From the NCBI RefSeq assembly GCF_042680885.1, contig NZ_JBHUEO010000044.1, forward strand, positions 1 through 64,000: a DNA stretch of 64,000 bases, given 5' to 3'. This DNA comes from Siminovitchia sediminis. GTDB taxonomy: Bacteria > Bacillota > Bacilli > Bacillales > Bacillaceae_C. This document shows positions 53,173 to 60,416 of this stretch, one piece after another. The translations under genes and the position numbers were made by a program. Each line of letters opens with the position of its first letter. Within the stretch, counting starts at the first letter, position 1. The notes under the pieces are model-generated. The model saw nothing but the letters and a program-made list of their open reading frames with translations, made no database searches and was not told the DNA's origin.

Positions 53173-54027
53173 ATGGCGATGTTTTTGTATATAAATGGCG
53201 ATTTTATTGATCAAAAAAAAGCAGTAATTTCACCTTTGGATCACGGCTACTTATATGGACTTGGAGTGTTTGAAACGTTACGTACGTATAGAGGCGTTCC
53301 ATTTTTATTGGAGGAACATATCTATCGGTTAAATGCGGGACTGAAAGAGATGGGTATCAACCAAACATTGCAAACGGATGCCGTCTCAAAAATAATTAGA
53401 GAACTGTCCGTGTTAAATGGGCTCAAGGACTCTTATATCCGGATAAATGTCTCAGCAGGCGTTGGGAACATTGGCTTGCAGACGGATACCTATACAGATC
53501 CAACGTTCATTCTTTTTCAAAAAGAACTACCGGATGCAGATCAGCTTCGTGAAAAGGAAGCAGTCATATTAACGTTGCGCCGCAATACCCCGGAGTCTGG
53601 CTTCAGATTAAAATCCCATCATTTTTTTAATAATGCAGCGGCAAAACGTGAGATCGGGCCAGGGGCGGAAAAAGAAGGAATTTTTCTGTCGCAGGATGGT
53701 TATTTGGCCGAAGGCATTACTTCTAATTTGTTTTGGGTAAACGGGGGCGTTCTTTATACGCCTTCACTGGAAACGGGCATATTAAATGGAATAACAAGGC
53801 AATTTGTGATGCGGCTTGCCAGTGAAACTGGAATTCCAATAAAGGAAGGTGTATATAGAAAGTCCGTATTGAATGAAGCTGAAGAGATATTCTTCACCAA
53901 TTCCATTCAGGAAATCTCACCTGTACGGACTTTCCATGGAAGAAGATTGCCCGGGAAGAAAGGGTCGTTTACTCAAGTGTTAAACAAATTATACCAGGAA
54001 TTTATTTGCTCGGTCGTTTCGCAGTGA
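53173..54027 (+). CDS. pabC: Aminodeoxychorismate lyase
   Basis: Fold-type IV PLP enzyme, 284 aa, releasing pyruvate to form 4-aminobenzoate. ISPLDHGYLYGLGVFETLRTY near residue 22, PLP lysine in FRLKSHHFFNNAAAKRE near residue 142, and EGITSNLFWVNG and LETGILNGITRQFVM further on. Branched-chain or D-amino-acid aminotransferases share the fold, but pabB next door supports PabC. The ATG at 53173 or 53179 has no RBS close by; the strong site at 53124 is too far, so the start region may have changed. Confidence 0.85.
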   Translation: MAMFLYINGDFIDQKKAVISPLDHGYLYGLGVFETLRTYRGVPFLLEEHIYRLNAGLKEMGINQTLQTDAVSKIIRELSVLNGLKDSYIRINVSAGVGNIGLQTDTYTDPTFILFQKELPDADQLREKEAVILTLRRNTPESGFRLKSHHFFNNAAAKREIGPGAEKEGIFLSQDGYLAEGITSNLFWVNGGVLYTPSLETGILNGITRQFVMRLASETGIPIKEGVYRKSVLNEAEEIFFTNSIQEISPVRTFHGRRLPGKKGSFTQVLNKLYQEFICSVVSQ

Positions 54028-54028
54028 A

Positions 54029-54058
54029 AAAACTCCTGCACCATTAGGCAGGAGTTTT
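54029..54058. terminator. Bidirectional terminator between pabC and the small-protein cluster
   Basis: AAAACTCCTGC and GCAGGAGTTTT form a perfect stem with A- and T-tails built into the arms. It overlaps the stop codon of the minus-strand gene at 54057. Confidence 0.85.
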
Positions 54059-54221
54059 ACGGATGTTCATGCTGACGATGTTCTACAAAGCGGTCAGGGT
54101 CAGGAGTTCTGTCTGCAAGTTCGTTTTCTTCAGCTTTGACACCGGAACTGATAGCGTAAACGAGAAAAAGTCCAACAACAGTCAACAGAAATATGAGACC
54201 TAATAATATGGTTATTTCCAT
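54057..54221 (-). CDS. Single-span small membrane protein, array member 1
   Basis: 54 aa, beginning MEITILLGLIFLLTVVGLFL: one membrane helix at the very N-terminus, then a hydrophilic acidic tail (AEENELADRTPDPDRFVEH) ending in His residues. ATG at 54221, 7 nt after AGGAGGG; an upstream in-frame start lacks an RBS. It resembles the two small genes behind it in length, topology and the motif YAI after the helix. Function unknown. Confidence 0.75.
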   Translation of the reverse strand: MEITILLGLIFLLTVVGLFLVYAISSGVKAEENELADRTPDPDRFVEHRQHEHP

Positions 54222-54293
54222 AGGCGTTCCCTCCTGATACATTTGGAAATAGTCCCTTATATGTATGAAGTTCCCTGTTGGATAAAAGATAAA

Positions 54294-54317
54294 CAAAAAA
54301 ACCTGCCATCCGGCAGG
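54294..54317 (-). terminator. Terminator after array member 2
   Basis: Read leftward, CCTGCC-GGAT-GGCAGG is followed by T7. Confidence 0.85.
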
Positions 54318-54321
54318 AAAT

Positions 54322-54471
54322 CTATTTTTTTTGTTGTTGAGGATCCTCGGGTGGTATGGGATCTATCGTTTTCGCATCATCAAGATCCAGTGCTGTTTGA
54401 ATGGCATAGACCAGCAATCCTGCAGCAGCAGCCAAGAAAACTGTCAAACCGAGCGTGATCCATAATTGCAT
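54322..54471 (-). CDS. Single-span small membrane protein, array member 2
   Basis: 49 aa, MQLWITLGLTVFLAAAAGLL, then VYAIQTALDLDDAKTIDPIP and a Gln/Lys tail. One N-terminal helix and a short acidic, proline-containing tail. ATG 7 nt behind a perfect AAGGAGG. A paralogue of member 3, with which it shares MQL at the start, the GL-x-(V/I)-FL helix core and an acidic D-rich continuation. Its own terminator follows. Confidence 0.8.
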   Translation of the reverse strand: MQLWITLGLTVFLAAAAGLLVYAIQTALDLDDAKTIDPIPPEDPQQQKK

Positions 54472-54519
54472 GAGCATTCCTCCTTAATTATCTATATTGC
54501 TCATGCAAGGAATCTATGC

Positions 54520-54556
54520 AATAAAACACCACCTGTCCGCTGCGGACAGGTGGTGT
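54520..54556 (-). terminator. Terminator after array member 3
   Basis: ACACCACCTGTCCGC pairs perfectly with GCGGACAGGTGGTGT (15 bp, one-base loop), followed leftward by TTTTATT. Confidence 0.85.
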
Positions 54557-54559
54557 GGT

Positions 54560-54700
54560 TTATCGATCTTGCTGGTCTGCCGGCAATTCGTCAACAGTAT
54601 TGGCATCGCTTGAATCAAGAATTGAAGCAAGAACTTTAAAAAGGTAGAAGCCTGCTACTCCCAAAAAGATACTTAGCCCTATTACAACTCCCAACTGCAC
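54560..54700 (-). CDS. Single-span small membrane protein, array member 3
   Basis: 46 aa from a GTG at 54700, 6 nt after GGGGGAG: MQLGVVIGLSIFLGVAGFYL, then an acidic tail with SSDANTVDELPADQQD. The start is decided by the RBS and by alignment with member 2 (both MQL). Upstream, minus-strand TCGCCTG/CAGGCGA (about 54735-54752) forms a 5' leader hairpin, and a TATACT element lies just beyond. Confidence 0.75.
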   Translation of the reverse strand: MQLGVVIGLSIFLGVAGFYLFKVLASILDSSDANTVDELPADQQDR

Positions 54701-54938
54701 AAAAATCTCCCCCATAAATGTATAATAGTTCGCCTGTCATCAGGCGATTGCTACCTATTTACTTACTAGTATAGCCTATTTTGGACTTTCTCTCAAAGTT
54801 TTTCACGAATTCCTATAAATTGTCATAAACAAGACTGCAACTTCAAGAGATCATCACAGAAGTCCACGGGTGAAAAAGCATTGGAAGTCAATATGGGCTC
54901 TGCACAAAGAATTATTTTAGGTCTCATTGAGATTTAAT

Positions 54939-54986
54939 AAAAAACTCAAACAGGCTGAACGAAGAGTCCGTTTGTCATTTCGAGTT
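54939..54986 (-). terminator. Terminator of the DUF4025/54-aa gene pair
   Basis: Leftward, AACTC...CAAACGG pairs with CCTGTTTGAGTT and runs into T6. The region between 54701 and 54938 holds no gene I can support apart from the leader of array member 3. Confidence 0.6.
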
Positions 54987-54999
54987 CTTTTCGGGCTGG

Positions 55000-55164
55000 T
55001 TAAGGTTGATCTGTCCGCTTTCCAGGTTCGTCCTTGCCGCCTGTGTCGTTTCCTGAAGTGGCAGTGTATCCGACACGATAAGAAAACTTTCGTTCCTGTT
55101 GAAGTGCTTTTGGCATTTTGTATTGGTCTTCACCGTTTTGATATTGGCCTTTCTTGCTCATCAT
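55000..55164 (-). CDS. Small hydrophilic protein, unknown
   Basis: 54 aa, MMSKKGQYQNGEDQYKMPKA then QQERKFSYRVGYTATSGNDT and a Lys/Asp-rich tail. ATG behind AGGAGG. The RBS includes the TAG stop of the upstream gene, so the two are translationally coupled. Composition is like small spore or dehydration-related proteins, but no family recognised. Too short for routine ORF thresholds. Confidence 0.75.
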   Translation of the reverse strand: MMSKKGQYQNGEDQYKMPKALQQERKFSYRVGYTATSGNDTGGKDEPGKRTDQP

Positions 55165-55172
55165 GCTTCCTC

Positions 55173-55382
55173 CTAGTCTATACTCTTTTTTGAAGTATTT
55201 TTGATATCTTTTCCATCGACATTTTCGATCACCTGATTGATCTCACCTTCGGTGTACGTGTCACTGACTTGTTCATGTGTAGTGGCAAGCCCCTTAGAAA
55301 CAGTATCTTGTCCATGATAATCTTCAAATTTGAATTGTCTGCCTCCAATTTTTAAGCTCTCTTTTCGTAGCTCCTTATCCAG
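55173..55382 (-). CDS. DUF4025-type small protein, apparent CTG start
   Basis: 69 aa. The segment SKGLATTHEQVSDTYTEG (residues 29-46) matches what I know of the DUF4025/YozP family of bacilli, function unknown. The only start consistent with the strong RBS AAGGAGGGA is a CTG at 55382, 7 nt downstream; no ATG, GTG or TTG occurs before residue 50 in the frame. Followed by the 54-aa gene with no gap. Confidence 0.75.
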   Translation of the reverse strand: MDKELRKESLKIGGRQFKFEDYHGQDTVSKGLATTHEQVSDTYTEGEINQVIENVDGKDIKNTSKKSID

Positions 55383-55511
55383 CGTAACTCCCTCCTTTTT
55401 ATTACATTATTACCTGATTTGGCCCTGCCATCACATGAAGTAATTACCATTGAATATAGAATATACGTTCGCATATAATAAAACAAACGGATTTTAGTGA
55501 GGTGTGATATC

Positions 55512-55754
55512 GTGAATCATGTACTTCAACGTGCAGCATTATCACAAGAAAGCGTTGAGATTATTTATTTGTCCAAACAACAATGCATCACTCAACGGGT
55601 AATCAGGGTACTGTCTTTTTCCGAAAAAATGATTAAGGCGTATTGTTATAAAACTCATGGGTACCGAACCTTTAAGCTGGAGAATATCCTTTCGGCTTTT
55701 CCTGCTGGGCATCCATGGATGAGTAAACGTAACAGGTTTCAGCTTTTTACATGA
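55512..55754 (+). CDS. Stand-alone WYL-like small protein
   Basis: 80 aa from the GTG at 55512, 7 nt after GAGGTG. VEIIYLSKQQCITQRVIRVL near residue 16, AYCYKTHGYRTFKLENILSA near residue 44 follow the WYL-domain pattern (I-x-Y, then AYC...R-x-F-x-L-x-x-I). WYL domains bind nucleic acids or small ligands in regulators. Here the domain is alone, without an HTH. Short C-terminal basic tail. Confidence 0.65.
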   Translation: MNHVLQRAALSQESVEIIYLSKQQCITQRVIRVLSFSEKMIKAYCYKTHGYRTFKLENILSAFPAGHPWMSKRNRFQLFT

Positions 55755-55882
55755 TTTTAAATCAGTTGGGAATATGGCCATTTTTTTTCGGGTTAGTATG
55801 CATATCATAAGTCAATTTTTATACTTTAATTCAAAGGGAATTTATATTATAATTAAAAATGTGTTTTTTTGAGTGGAGACGT

Positions 55883-55955
55883 GGCTCCGTAGCTCAGAGG
55901 ATAGAGCGTCGGTTTCCTAAACCGTGCGTCGCAGGTTCGATTCCTGCCGGGGCCG
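55883..55955 (+). tRNA. tRNA-Arg (anticodon CCU)
   Basis: 73 nt. Acceptor GGCTCCG/CGGGGCC with one G-U pair, D arm GCTC-AGAGGATA-GAGC with A20, anticodon arm TCGGT-TTCCTAA-ACCGT, T arm GCAGG-TTCGATT-CCTGC, discriminator G. CCA is not encoded. The canonical arginine tRNA for AGG. Confidence 0.96.
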
Positions 55956-56394
55956 TTCATAGAAACTCAGTAATAGCAAGGGTTACAGCGTTTCTGTACT
56001 CTTGCTATATTTTTAATAAGACCACAAATGGACACCATTTGGTCACGAACATTTTAATTTTAAATAAAACAGCTCTCAGAATATTCTTCCTGTTGCGCGG
56101 AAGCTGTCCAAACTGCCTGATTGTTAGGGGATGATATATAAATATTTTGGGCAGGGAAAATCCGAATGTTGAATCAAATTTTTTCCAGGAGAAATTGAAT
56201 CTGTTCGCTTTTCTTGTTTCCTGCTATTATCTTCTATAAATCATGTCTTTCAGATTAACCTCATTATTTATGTTTTAAGCCTCAGTTTTCCGTAGAAAAA
56301 CAATCTTCTATACCAGACAATATATCCAATCAAATTCGACACTCTATAATATATTATTAGCAAGTCGGCCGGCTCTAAAAAAATAATAGGAGCG
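55956..56394. other. Stretch downstream of tRNA-Arg, no gene
   Basis: Contains AGCAAGGG...CTTGCT as a loose inverted repeat (55976-56006), then AT-rich sequence without an RBS-preceded ORF. Position behind a tRNA 3' end would suit an integration scar, but no direct repeat of the tRNA end is visible. TATAAT at 56345 may start the next gene. Confidence 0.4.
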
Positions 56395-56400
56395 ATGGAT

Positions 56401-56637
56401 ATGTGGTTTGAAGAAGCTTATGATTACGAGGACAGAGGAGATAGAGAGGATAGACGGAGAGGCCGGCGGGTGAGACTTGTTTGCTGCTGCCATGAAGTAG
56501 ACCGTGACAGAGACCACGATCACCATAGTCATTGTGGCTGTGGCAGAGACCGTGATAGAGATCGTGACAGAGACCGTGATCATGATCGCAACCTGGATCG
56601 ATTGATTTGCAGATGCCGGGAGCGGGATGACGACTAA
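56401..56637 (+). CDS. Arg-Asp dipeptide-repeat, Cys/His-containing small protein
   Basis: 78 aa. MWFEEAYDYEDRGDREDRRR, then RLVCCCHEVDRDRDHDHHSH, CGCG, a run of RD repeats, and LICRCRERDDD. Almost half the residues are Arg or Asp, with eight Cys and six or more His. The ATG at 56401 is 8 nt after AGGAG; an ATG two codons earlier is closer than usual. A clean terminator follows. Such repetitive charged, Cys-rich proteins often belong to spore outer layers, but this is inference. Confidence 0.65.
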   Translation: MWFEEAYDYEDRGDREDRRRGRRVRLVCCCHEVDRDRDHDHHSHCGCGRDRDRDRDRDRDHDRNLDRLICRCRERDDD

Positions 56638-56655
56638 AACGGCAAGGTAGAGAAA

Positions 56656-56691
56656 TCCCTCCAAGGTAAGAGCCGGAGGGGGTTCTTTTTT
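56656..56691 (+). terminator. Terminator after the RD-repeat gene
   Basis: TCCCTCC pairs with GGAGGGGG, followed by TTCTTTTTT. Confidence 0.8.
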
Positions 56692-57043
56692 AAAACTCTA
56701 TTTTATTCAAAGTGAAGTACAAGAATATAAGATAGATCAACCGTTTATTACGGGTTAATAAGTAATCTGTCCTCTAGATAACAGAGCTTCTAAGGTTCGA
56801 CTTTTCATTTTTGTTTGATCATAGCGAAAGAGATTGTTGCCGGGTTGTACCTTAACCTTCTGCCATGTTATTTTTAAATTGTCCGCCCCGCCCTCTCCTC
56901 ATACATAGCAGCCTCCTTTATCCAGTGCAGCACCAACAGAATTCTGAAATAAGTCTCCATAGGCCAAAAACAGATGAATAAAAACAGTAAACCAGTGGGA
57001 TCACGAGATAATCCCTGATGAGCGGGCAAAGACGTGTCCCGCA
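56692..57043. other. Intergenic stretch, nothing supported
   Basis: No ORF with an RBS on either strand. A GCGGG/CCCGC hairpin occurs at about 57021-57041 just before the terminator-like hairpin. Confidence 0.4.
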
Positions 57044-57071
57044 AACCGGCTCCACCGGTTAGAGTTTTTTT
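57044..57071 (+). terminator. Plus-strand terminator-like hairpin
   Basis: AACCGG pairs with CCGGTT, then AGAG and T7 on the plus strand. There is no plus-strand gene just upstream, so it may end an unannotated small RNA; on the minus strand it lies directly after the carbonic anhydrase stop but lacks a T-run. Confidence 0.45.
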
Positions 57072-57645
57072 ATTTCACAGTTTCATGTTCGTATCCGTTA
57101 GTGACAAGATCAAGTCTTCCGGTATTTGGATCGATAACGAGCCCGTGCACCGGCACCTCCTTTGCCATCAGCGGGTGGTTACGAATCATATTTACGCTGT
57201 GCTCCACACTATCTTCGACCCTCTCAAAGCCATTCAGCCATTCATCCAGGTCAATTCCTGAGTTTTTGACAATATTGATCGTTTCTTCGCTGATTCCACG
57301 TTTTTTCATGGTTTCGAGTACCTGATTGCTTTCAATAGCACTCATGCCGCAATCGTAGTGGCCGATGACATAGACTTCGTCCGCTTTCAATTCATATACC
57401 GCAATCAGCAGGCTGCGCATAATACTTCCAAACGGATGAGTCAGAATAGCCCCGGCATTTTTCACAATTTTGATATCACCGTTTTTTACATTCATCGCTT
57501 TATGTAAAAGTTCAACCAAACGGGTATCCATACAGGTTAAAATGACAAGTTTTTTATCAGGAAATTTGGTTGTAACATACTCTTCATACATTTTTTCATC
57601 TACAAATTTTTTGTTGAAATCCATAATGTCAGATAACATAGACAT
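57070..57645 (-). CDS. Beta-class carbonic anhydrase
   Basis: 191 aa, interconverting CO2 and bicarbonate. Zinc ligands are visible: Cys and the Asp-Arg dyad in LTCMDTRLVELL near residue 38, His and Cys in VIGHYDCGMSAIES near residue 98. The short form resembles YvdA of B. subtilis. Start at the ATG at 57645, 6 nt after GGAGTG; a GTG three codons earlier is possible. Monocistronic. Confidence 0.92.
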   Translation of the reverse strand: MSMLSDIMDFNKKFVDEKMYEEYVTTKFPDKKLVILTCMDTRLVELLHKAMNVKNGDIKIVKNAGAILTHPFGSIMRSLLIAVYELKADEVYVIGHYDCGMSAIESNQVLETMKKRGISEETINIVKNSGIDLDEWLNGFERVEDSVEHSVNMIRNHPLMAKEVPVHGLVIDPNTGRLDLVTNGYEHETVK

Positions 57646-58169
57646 GTGTCTCACTCCATTCGAAACGTTTTTATTATTTTAACGAAATTTTAACAAAAAC
57701 GACAGCTTGATGCATATCCTTTCATTTTTTCCGCTGTGTAAAACTTGGAGTTTTCCTGAACGTTTACCTGTTGCCCTTTTCGTTTTTCACAGCGACTGTA
57801 CCGGGCGAAGGCCAGTCCGTTCTTAGAACGTTGCACCTACATTCTAAATCCTTTCGATTTCAATGGGAGCATCGCTTTTGTTGTTCCTGTGCAGGAAATA
57901 GAGTTGTTCACCATCAAAGATTCATAATTGATATTCATACAGTTCAGTTTTTATCTAGATCAGATTGGACAGCATTGCATATACCGATCTATTCAGACCG
58001 GTTAGTTTATAAGTGGCCGAGTTCAGGAAGATTGCTGTATGAAAAAATCCGCCGCTTACTAACTTAAGGCTAAGACTGGAACCGGACATGTCGGTTCGAA
58101 AAAATGTCACAAATAAGGAAGGATAAAAGTGGATGATTACTGCTCCATTCCAGATTACCAGATTAACGG
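57646..58169. other. Intergenic stretch, nothing supported
   Basis: About 520 bp between divergent genes. Open frames on both strands lack RBSs and recognisable content. Confidence 0.4.
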
Positions 58170-58198
58170 TTGACCGTATTTCTATCCTCAAGTAAGAT
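58170..58198 (+). promoter_or_regulatory. Promoter of queF
   Basis: TTGACC, 17-bp spacer, TAAGAT; the predicted start near 58205 lies about 28 nt before the riboswitch. Confidence 0.6.
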
Positions 58199-58232
58199 TA
58201 GGGTTGGAAAAGTATATTATACCAACTTGTGA

Positions 58233-58269
58233 GAGGTTCATAGCGTTAACCCTCTATAAAAAACTATGG
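58233..58269 (+). promoter_or_regulatory. preQ1-I riboswitch
   Basis: AGAGGTTCATAGCGTTAACCC then CTCTATAAAAAACTATG matches the class I preQ1 aptamer: P1 AGAGG/CCTCT, the A-rich tail ATAAAAAACTA, and the pseudoknot CATAG/CTATG. Downstream, GGACCTC (58293-58299) can pair with the queF ribosome-binding site GGAGGTT, suggesting translational control when preQ1 is plentiful. Confidence 0.95.
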
Positions 58270-58332
58270 CTTGTTTCTGCCAGGCTTTTTTGGACCTCTT
58301 CATGATTGGTGACATTATGGGAGGTTTTTTTA

Positions 58333-58830
58333 GTGGCCGGAAGGAACGATGAAACATTAAAGGATTTAACACTGCTCGGAAACCAAAATACAAAGTATTT
58401 ATTTGAATATTCTCCTCAAGTCTTGGAAGCGATCGACAACCTGCATCCAACAAGAGATTATTTCATTAAATTCAATTGCCCTGAATTTACCTCTTTATGT
58501 CCCATGACAAACCAGCCGGATTTTGCGACGATCTATATTAGCTATATACCGGACAAAAAGATCGTGGAAAGTAAATCCTTAAAGTTATATTTATTTAGCT
58601 TTCGCAACCACGGTGATTTCCACGAGGATTGCGTGAACATCATTATGAATGATTTGATTGAATTATTGGATCCAAGATATATTGAAGTATGGGGAAAGTT
58701 TACACCAAGGGGCGGCCTGTCCATTGATCCATATTGCAACTATGGTAAACCCGGAACGAAATTTGAACGCATGGCAGAGAACCGCTTAATGAACCATGAT
58801 CTTTATCCTGAAAAAGTGGATAACAGATAA
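58333..58830 (+). CDS. queF: preQ0 reductase (NADPH-dependent 7-cyano-7-deazaguanine reductase)
   Basis: Reduces preQ0 to preQ1 in queuosine biosynthesis. 165 aa, the unimodular form, the same length as B. subtilis QueF. FKFNCPEFTSLCPMTNQPDF is conserved around the catalytic Cys near residue 55, the QueF motif ESKSLKLYLFSFRNHGDFHE lies near residue 87, and the GG near PRGGLSIDPY follows. The GTG start at 58333 lies 7 nt after GGGAGG. Controlled by the riboswitch upstream; queT at 6763 imports precursors. Confidence 0.96.
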   Translation: MAGRNDETLKDLTLLGNQNTKYLFEYSPQVLEAIDNLHPTRDYFIKFNCPEFTSLCPMTNQPDFATIYISYIPDKKIVESKSLKLYLFSFRNHGDFHEDCVNIIMNDLIELLDPRYIEVWGKFTPRGGLSIDPYCNYGKPGTKFERMAENRLMNHDLYPEKVDNR

Positions 58831-58881
58831 GAATGGAATAATGATTTTTAAAACGGTGCTTAAAGATTGCACTTAAGAAAT

Positions 58882-58917
58882 GACCTGAACGTAAGCTTGC
58901 CGTTCAGGTCTTTTTTT
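58882..58917 (+). terminator. Terminator after queF
   Basis: GACCTGAACG pairs with CGTTCAGGTC, followed by T7. Confidence 0.9.
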
Positions 58918-59058
58918 GCTCTAAATGCAGGGGGCAGGCAAGATAACGCCTATGGGCTCCCTGCACTTTAGAGAAAGTTGAGCAAATCGACGATGCCTTA
59001 AGGCTTTTTTATTGGTATCTCGTGAAAAAGTGACTGCACAGCAGCCCATTCTCACAGT

Positions 59059-59148
59059 GTTGATGTCTTGAAAGATAGCCGCGATCATTTGACAGAAGGA
59101 TTTCAGCTTGGACTGGCTGATTTTAATAAGATCCTGTCAGATCAATGA
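59059..59148 (+). pseudogene. C-terminal gene fragment, unknown
   Basis: A 29-codon open stretch reads VDVLKDSRDHLTEGFQLGLA then DFNKILSDQ and stops. It looks like genuine protein, but there is no start or upstream frame; it is probably the tail of a deleted gene. The rest of 58918-59182 shows nothing. Confidence 0.4.
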
Positions 59149-59182
59149 ATAGATCAAGCATCAGCTATTGCCGGTGAACCTG

Positions 59183-60190
59183 TTATTTTCCTACTGTTTG
59201 CAGCTTGTTAATAAATTTAAGTGAACGTCCTGTGCCAATCGCTACAGATTCCAACGGACTTGGCGCGATATGAACGGGTACAATGATTTCGTTGCTTAGC
59301 CAATCCTGCATACCATTAAGTAAAGCTCCGCCTCCCGATAAAACAACCCCATGATCCACAATATCCCCGCTTAGCTCAGCAGGACAATTTTCCAGTGTGG
59401 CCCGGATGGCTTCCAAGATATGAAGCAATGACTCTTTTAGGGATTCTTGGATTTCATAGGAACTGAGAGTGATGGTTTTGGGCAGGCCTGTTACCAAGTC
59501 GCGGCCGCGGATATCCATTTTTTCCTCTGTATGGTCTACGAGAGCATACCCGATTTCTATTTTGATATTTTCAGCAGTCCGCTCTCCAATCAGCAGGTTA
59601 TAAGTTTTTCTTACGTGCTGAATGATATTTTCATTAAACAGATCTCCACCGATTCGCACGGTATTGCAGTTAACGACGCCGCCATATGAAATGATGGCCA
59701 CTTCCGTTGTGCCGCCGCCGATATCAACGATGACGTTGGCAACCGGCTCTTCCACAGGGAGGTCTGCTCCAATGGCTGCTGCTACAGGCTCCTCAATGAG
59801 ATGTACGGTTTTCGCACCGCAGGATTTTACGGCATCATGGATCGCCCGCCTTTCCACGGAAGTTGCTCCGGAAGGGGTGCACACAACTACATCAGGTTTT
59901 CGTATAGCGAAACCAAGTGTTTTGGCTGCTTTCTTCATCACATGTTTAAGCATTTGGCTTGTAATGTCAAAATCTGCAATCACTCCGTCTTTTAACGGGC
60001 GGACTGCAGTAATGTTCGCAGGTGTTTTGCCTATCATTTCTTTTGCTTCAGATCCAATGGCAATCACTTGTTTCGTATCTGTGTTCACTGCTACTACAGA
60101 TGGTTCATTTAAAATAATTCCTTTATTTTTTGTATATACAAGCACATTGGCTGTACCCAAATCTATTCCAATCTCAGTACTTGAAAACAT
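59183..60190 (-). CDS. mreBH: MreB-family actin-like cell-shape protein (MreBH-like)
   Basis: 335 aa, the exact length of B. subtilis MreBH. Actin-fold ATP-binding motifs: EIGIDLGTANVLVYTKNKGI at the N-terminus, DIGGGTTEVAIISYGGVV near residue 155, GERTAENIKIEIG near residue 200, and LSGGGALLNGMQDWL near residue 285. It forms membrane-bound filaments guiding lateral wall synthesis and autolysins. No mreCD next to it, as expected for mreBH. The ATG at 60190 is behind AAGGTGG. Confidence 0.9.
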   Translation of the reverse strand: MFSSTEIGIDLGTANVLVYTKNKGIILNEPSVVAVNTDTKQVIAIGSEAKEMIGKTPANITAVRPLKDGVIADFDITSQMLKHVMKKAAKTLGFAIRKPDVVVCTPSGATSVERRAIHDAVKSCGAKTVHLIEEPVAAAIGADLPVEEPVANVIVDIGGGTTEVAIISYGGVVNCNTVRIGGDLFNENIIQHVRKTYNLLIGERTAENIKIEIGYALVDHTEEKMDIRGRDLVTGLPKTITLSSYEIQESLKESLLHILEAIRATLENCPAELSGDIVDHGVVLSGGGALLNGMQDWLSNEIIVPVHIAPSPLESVAIGTGRSLKFINKLQTVGK

Positions 60191-60416
60191 ACGTACCACC
60201 TTGCCTTTACAATAGATATTATCCTATTGTAAGTATAATAGACTTAGGAGAATATTTCTTGATCCTTTTGGAATGGAAAAATGATTGTTACAGACATAAA
60301 GACCGAAAAAGCGACAAAAATATTGATGCTGCAAGGGTTTCCTATTTTATCCGAAAAATGGTGTTATAAAAACTTAAACGTTTTGTAAAAATAAACATAA
60401 AATGTAATCTGATGGA

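Noticed and set aside
55956..56060. Prophage or ICE attachment scar behind tRNA-Arg
   Set aside because: No integrase gene and no direct repeat of the tRNA 3' end can be seen in the window.
56344..56664. Minus-strand frame of 106 codons opposite the RD-repeat gene
   Set aside because: Its V/T/S-rich sequence is simply the complement of the repetitive plus-strand gene, which has the RBS and terminator.
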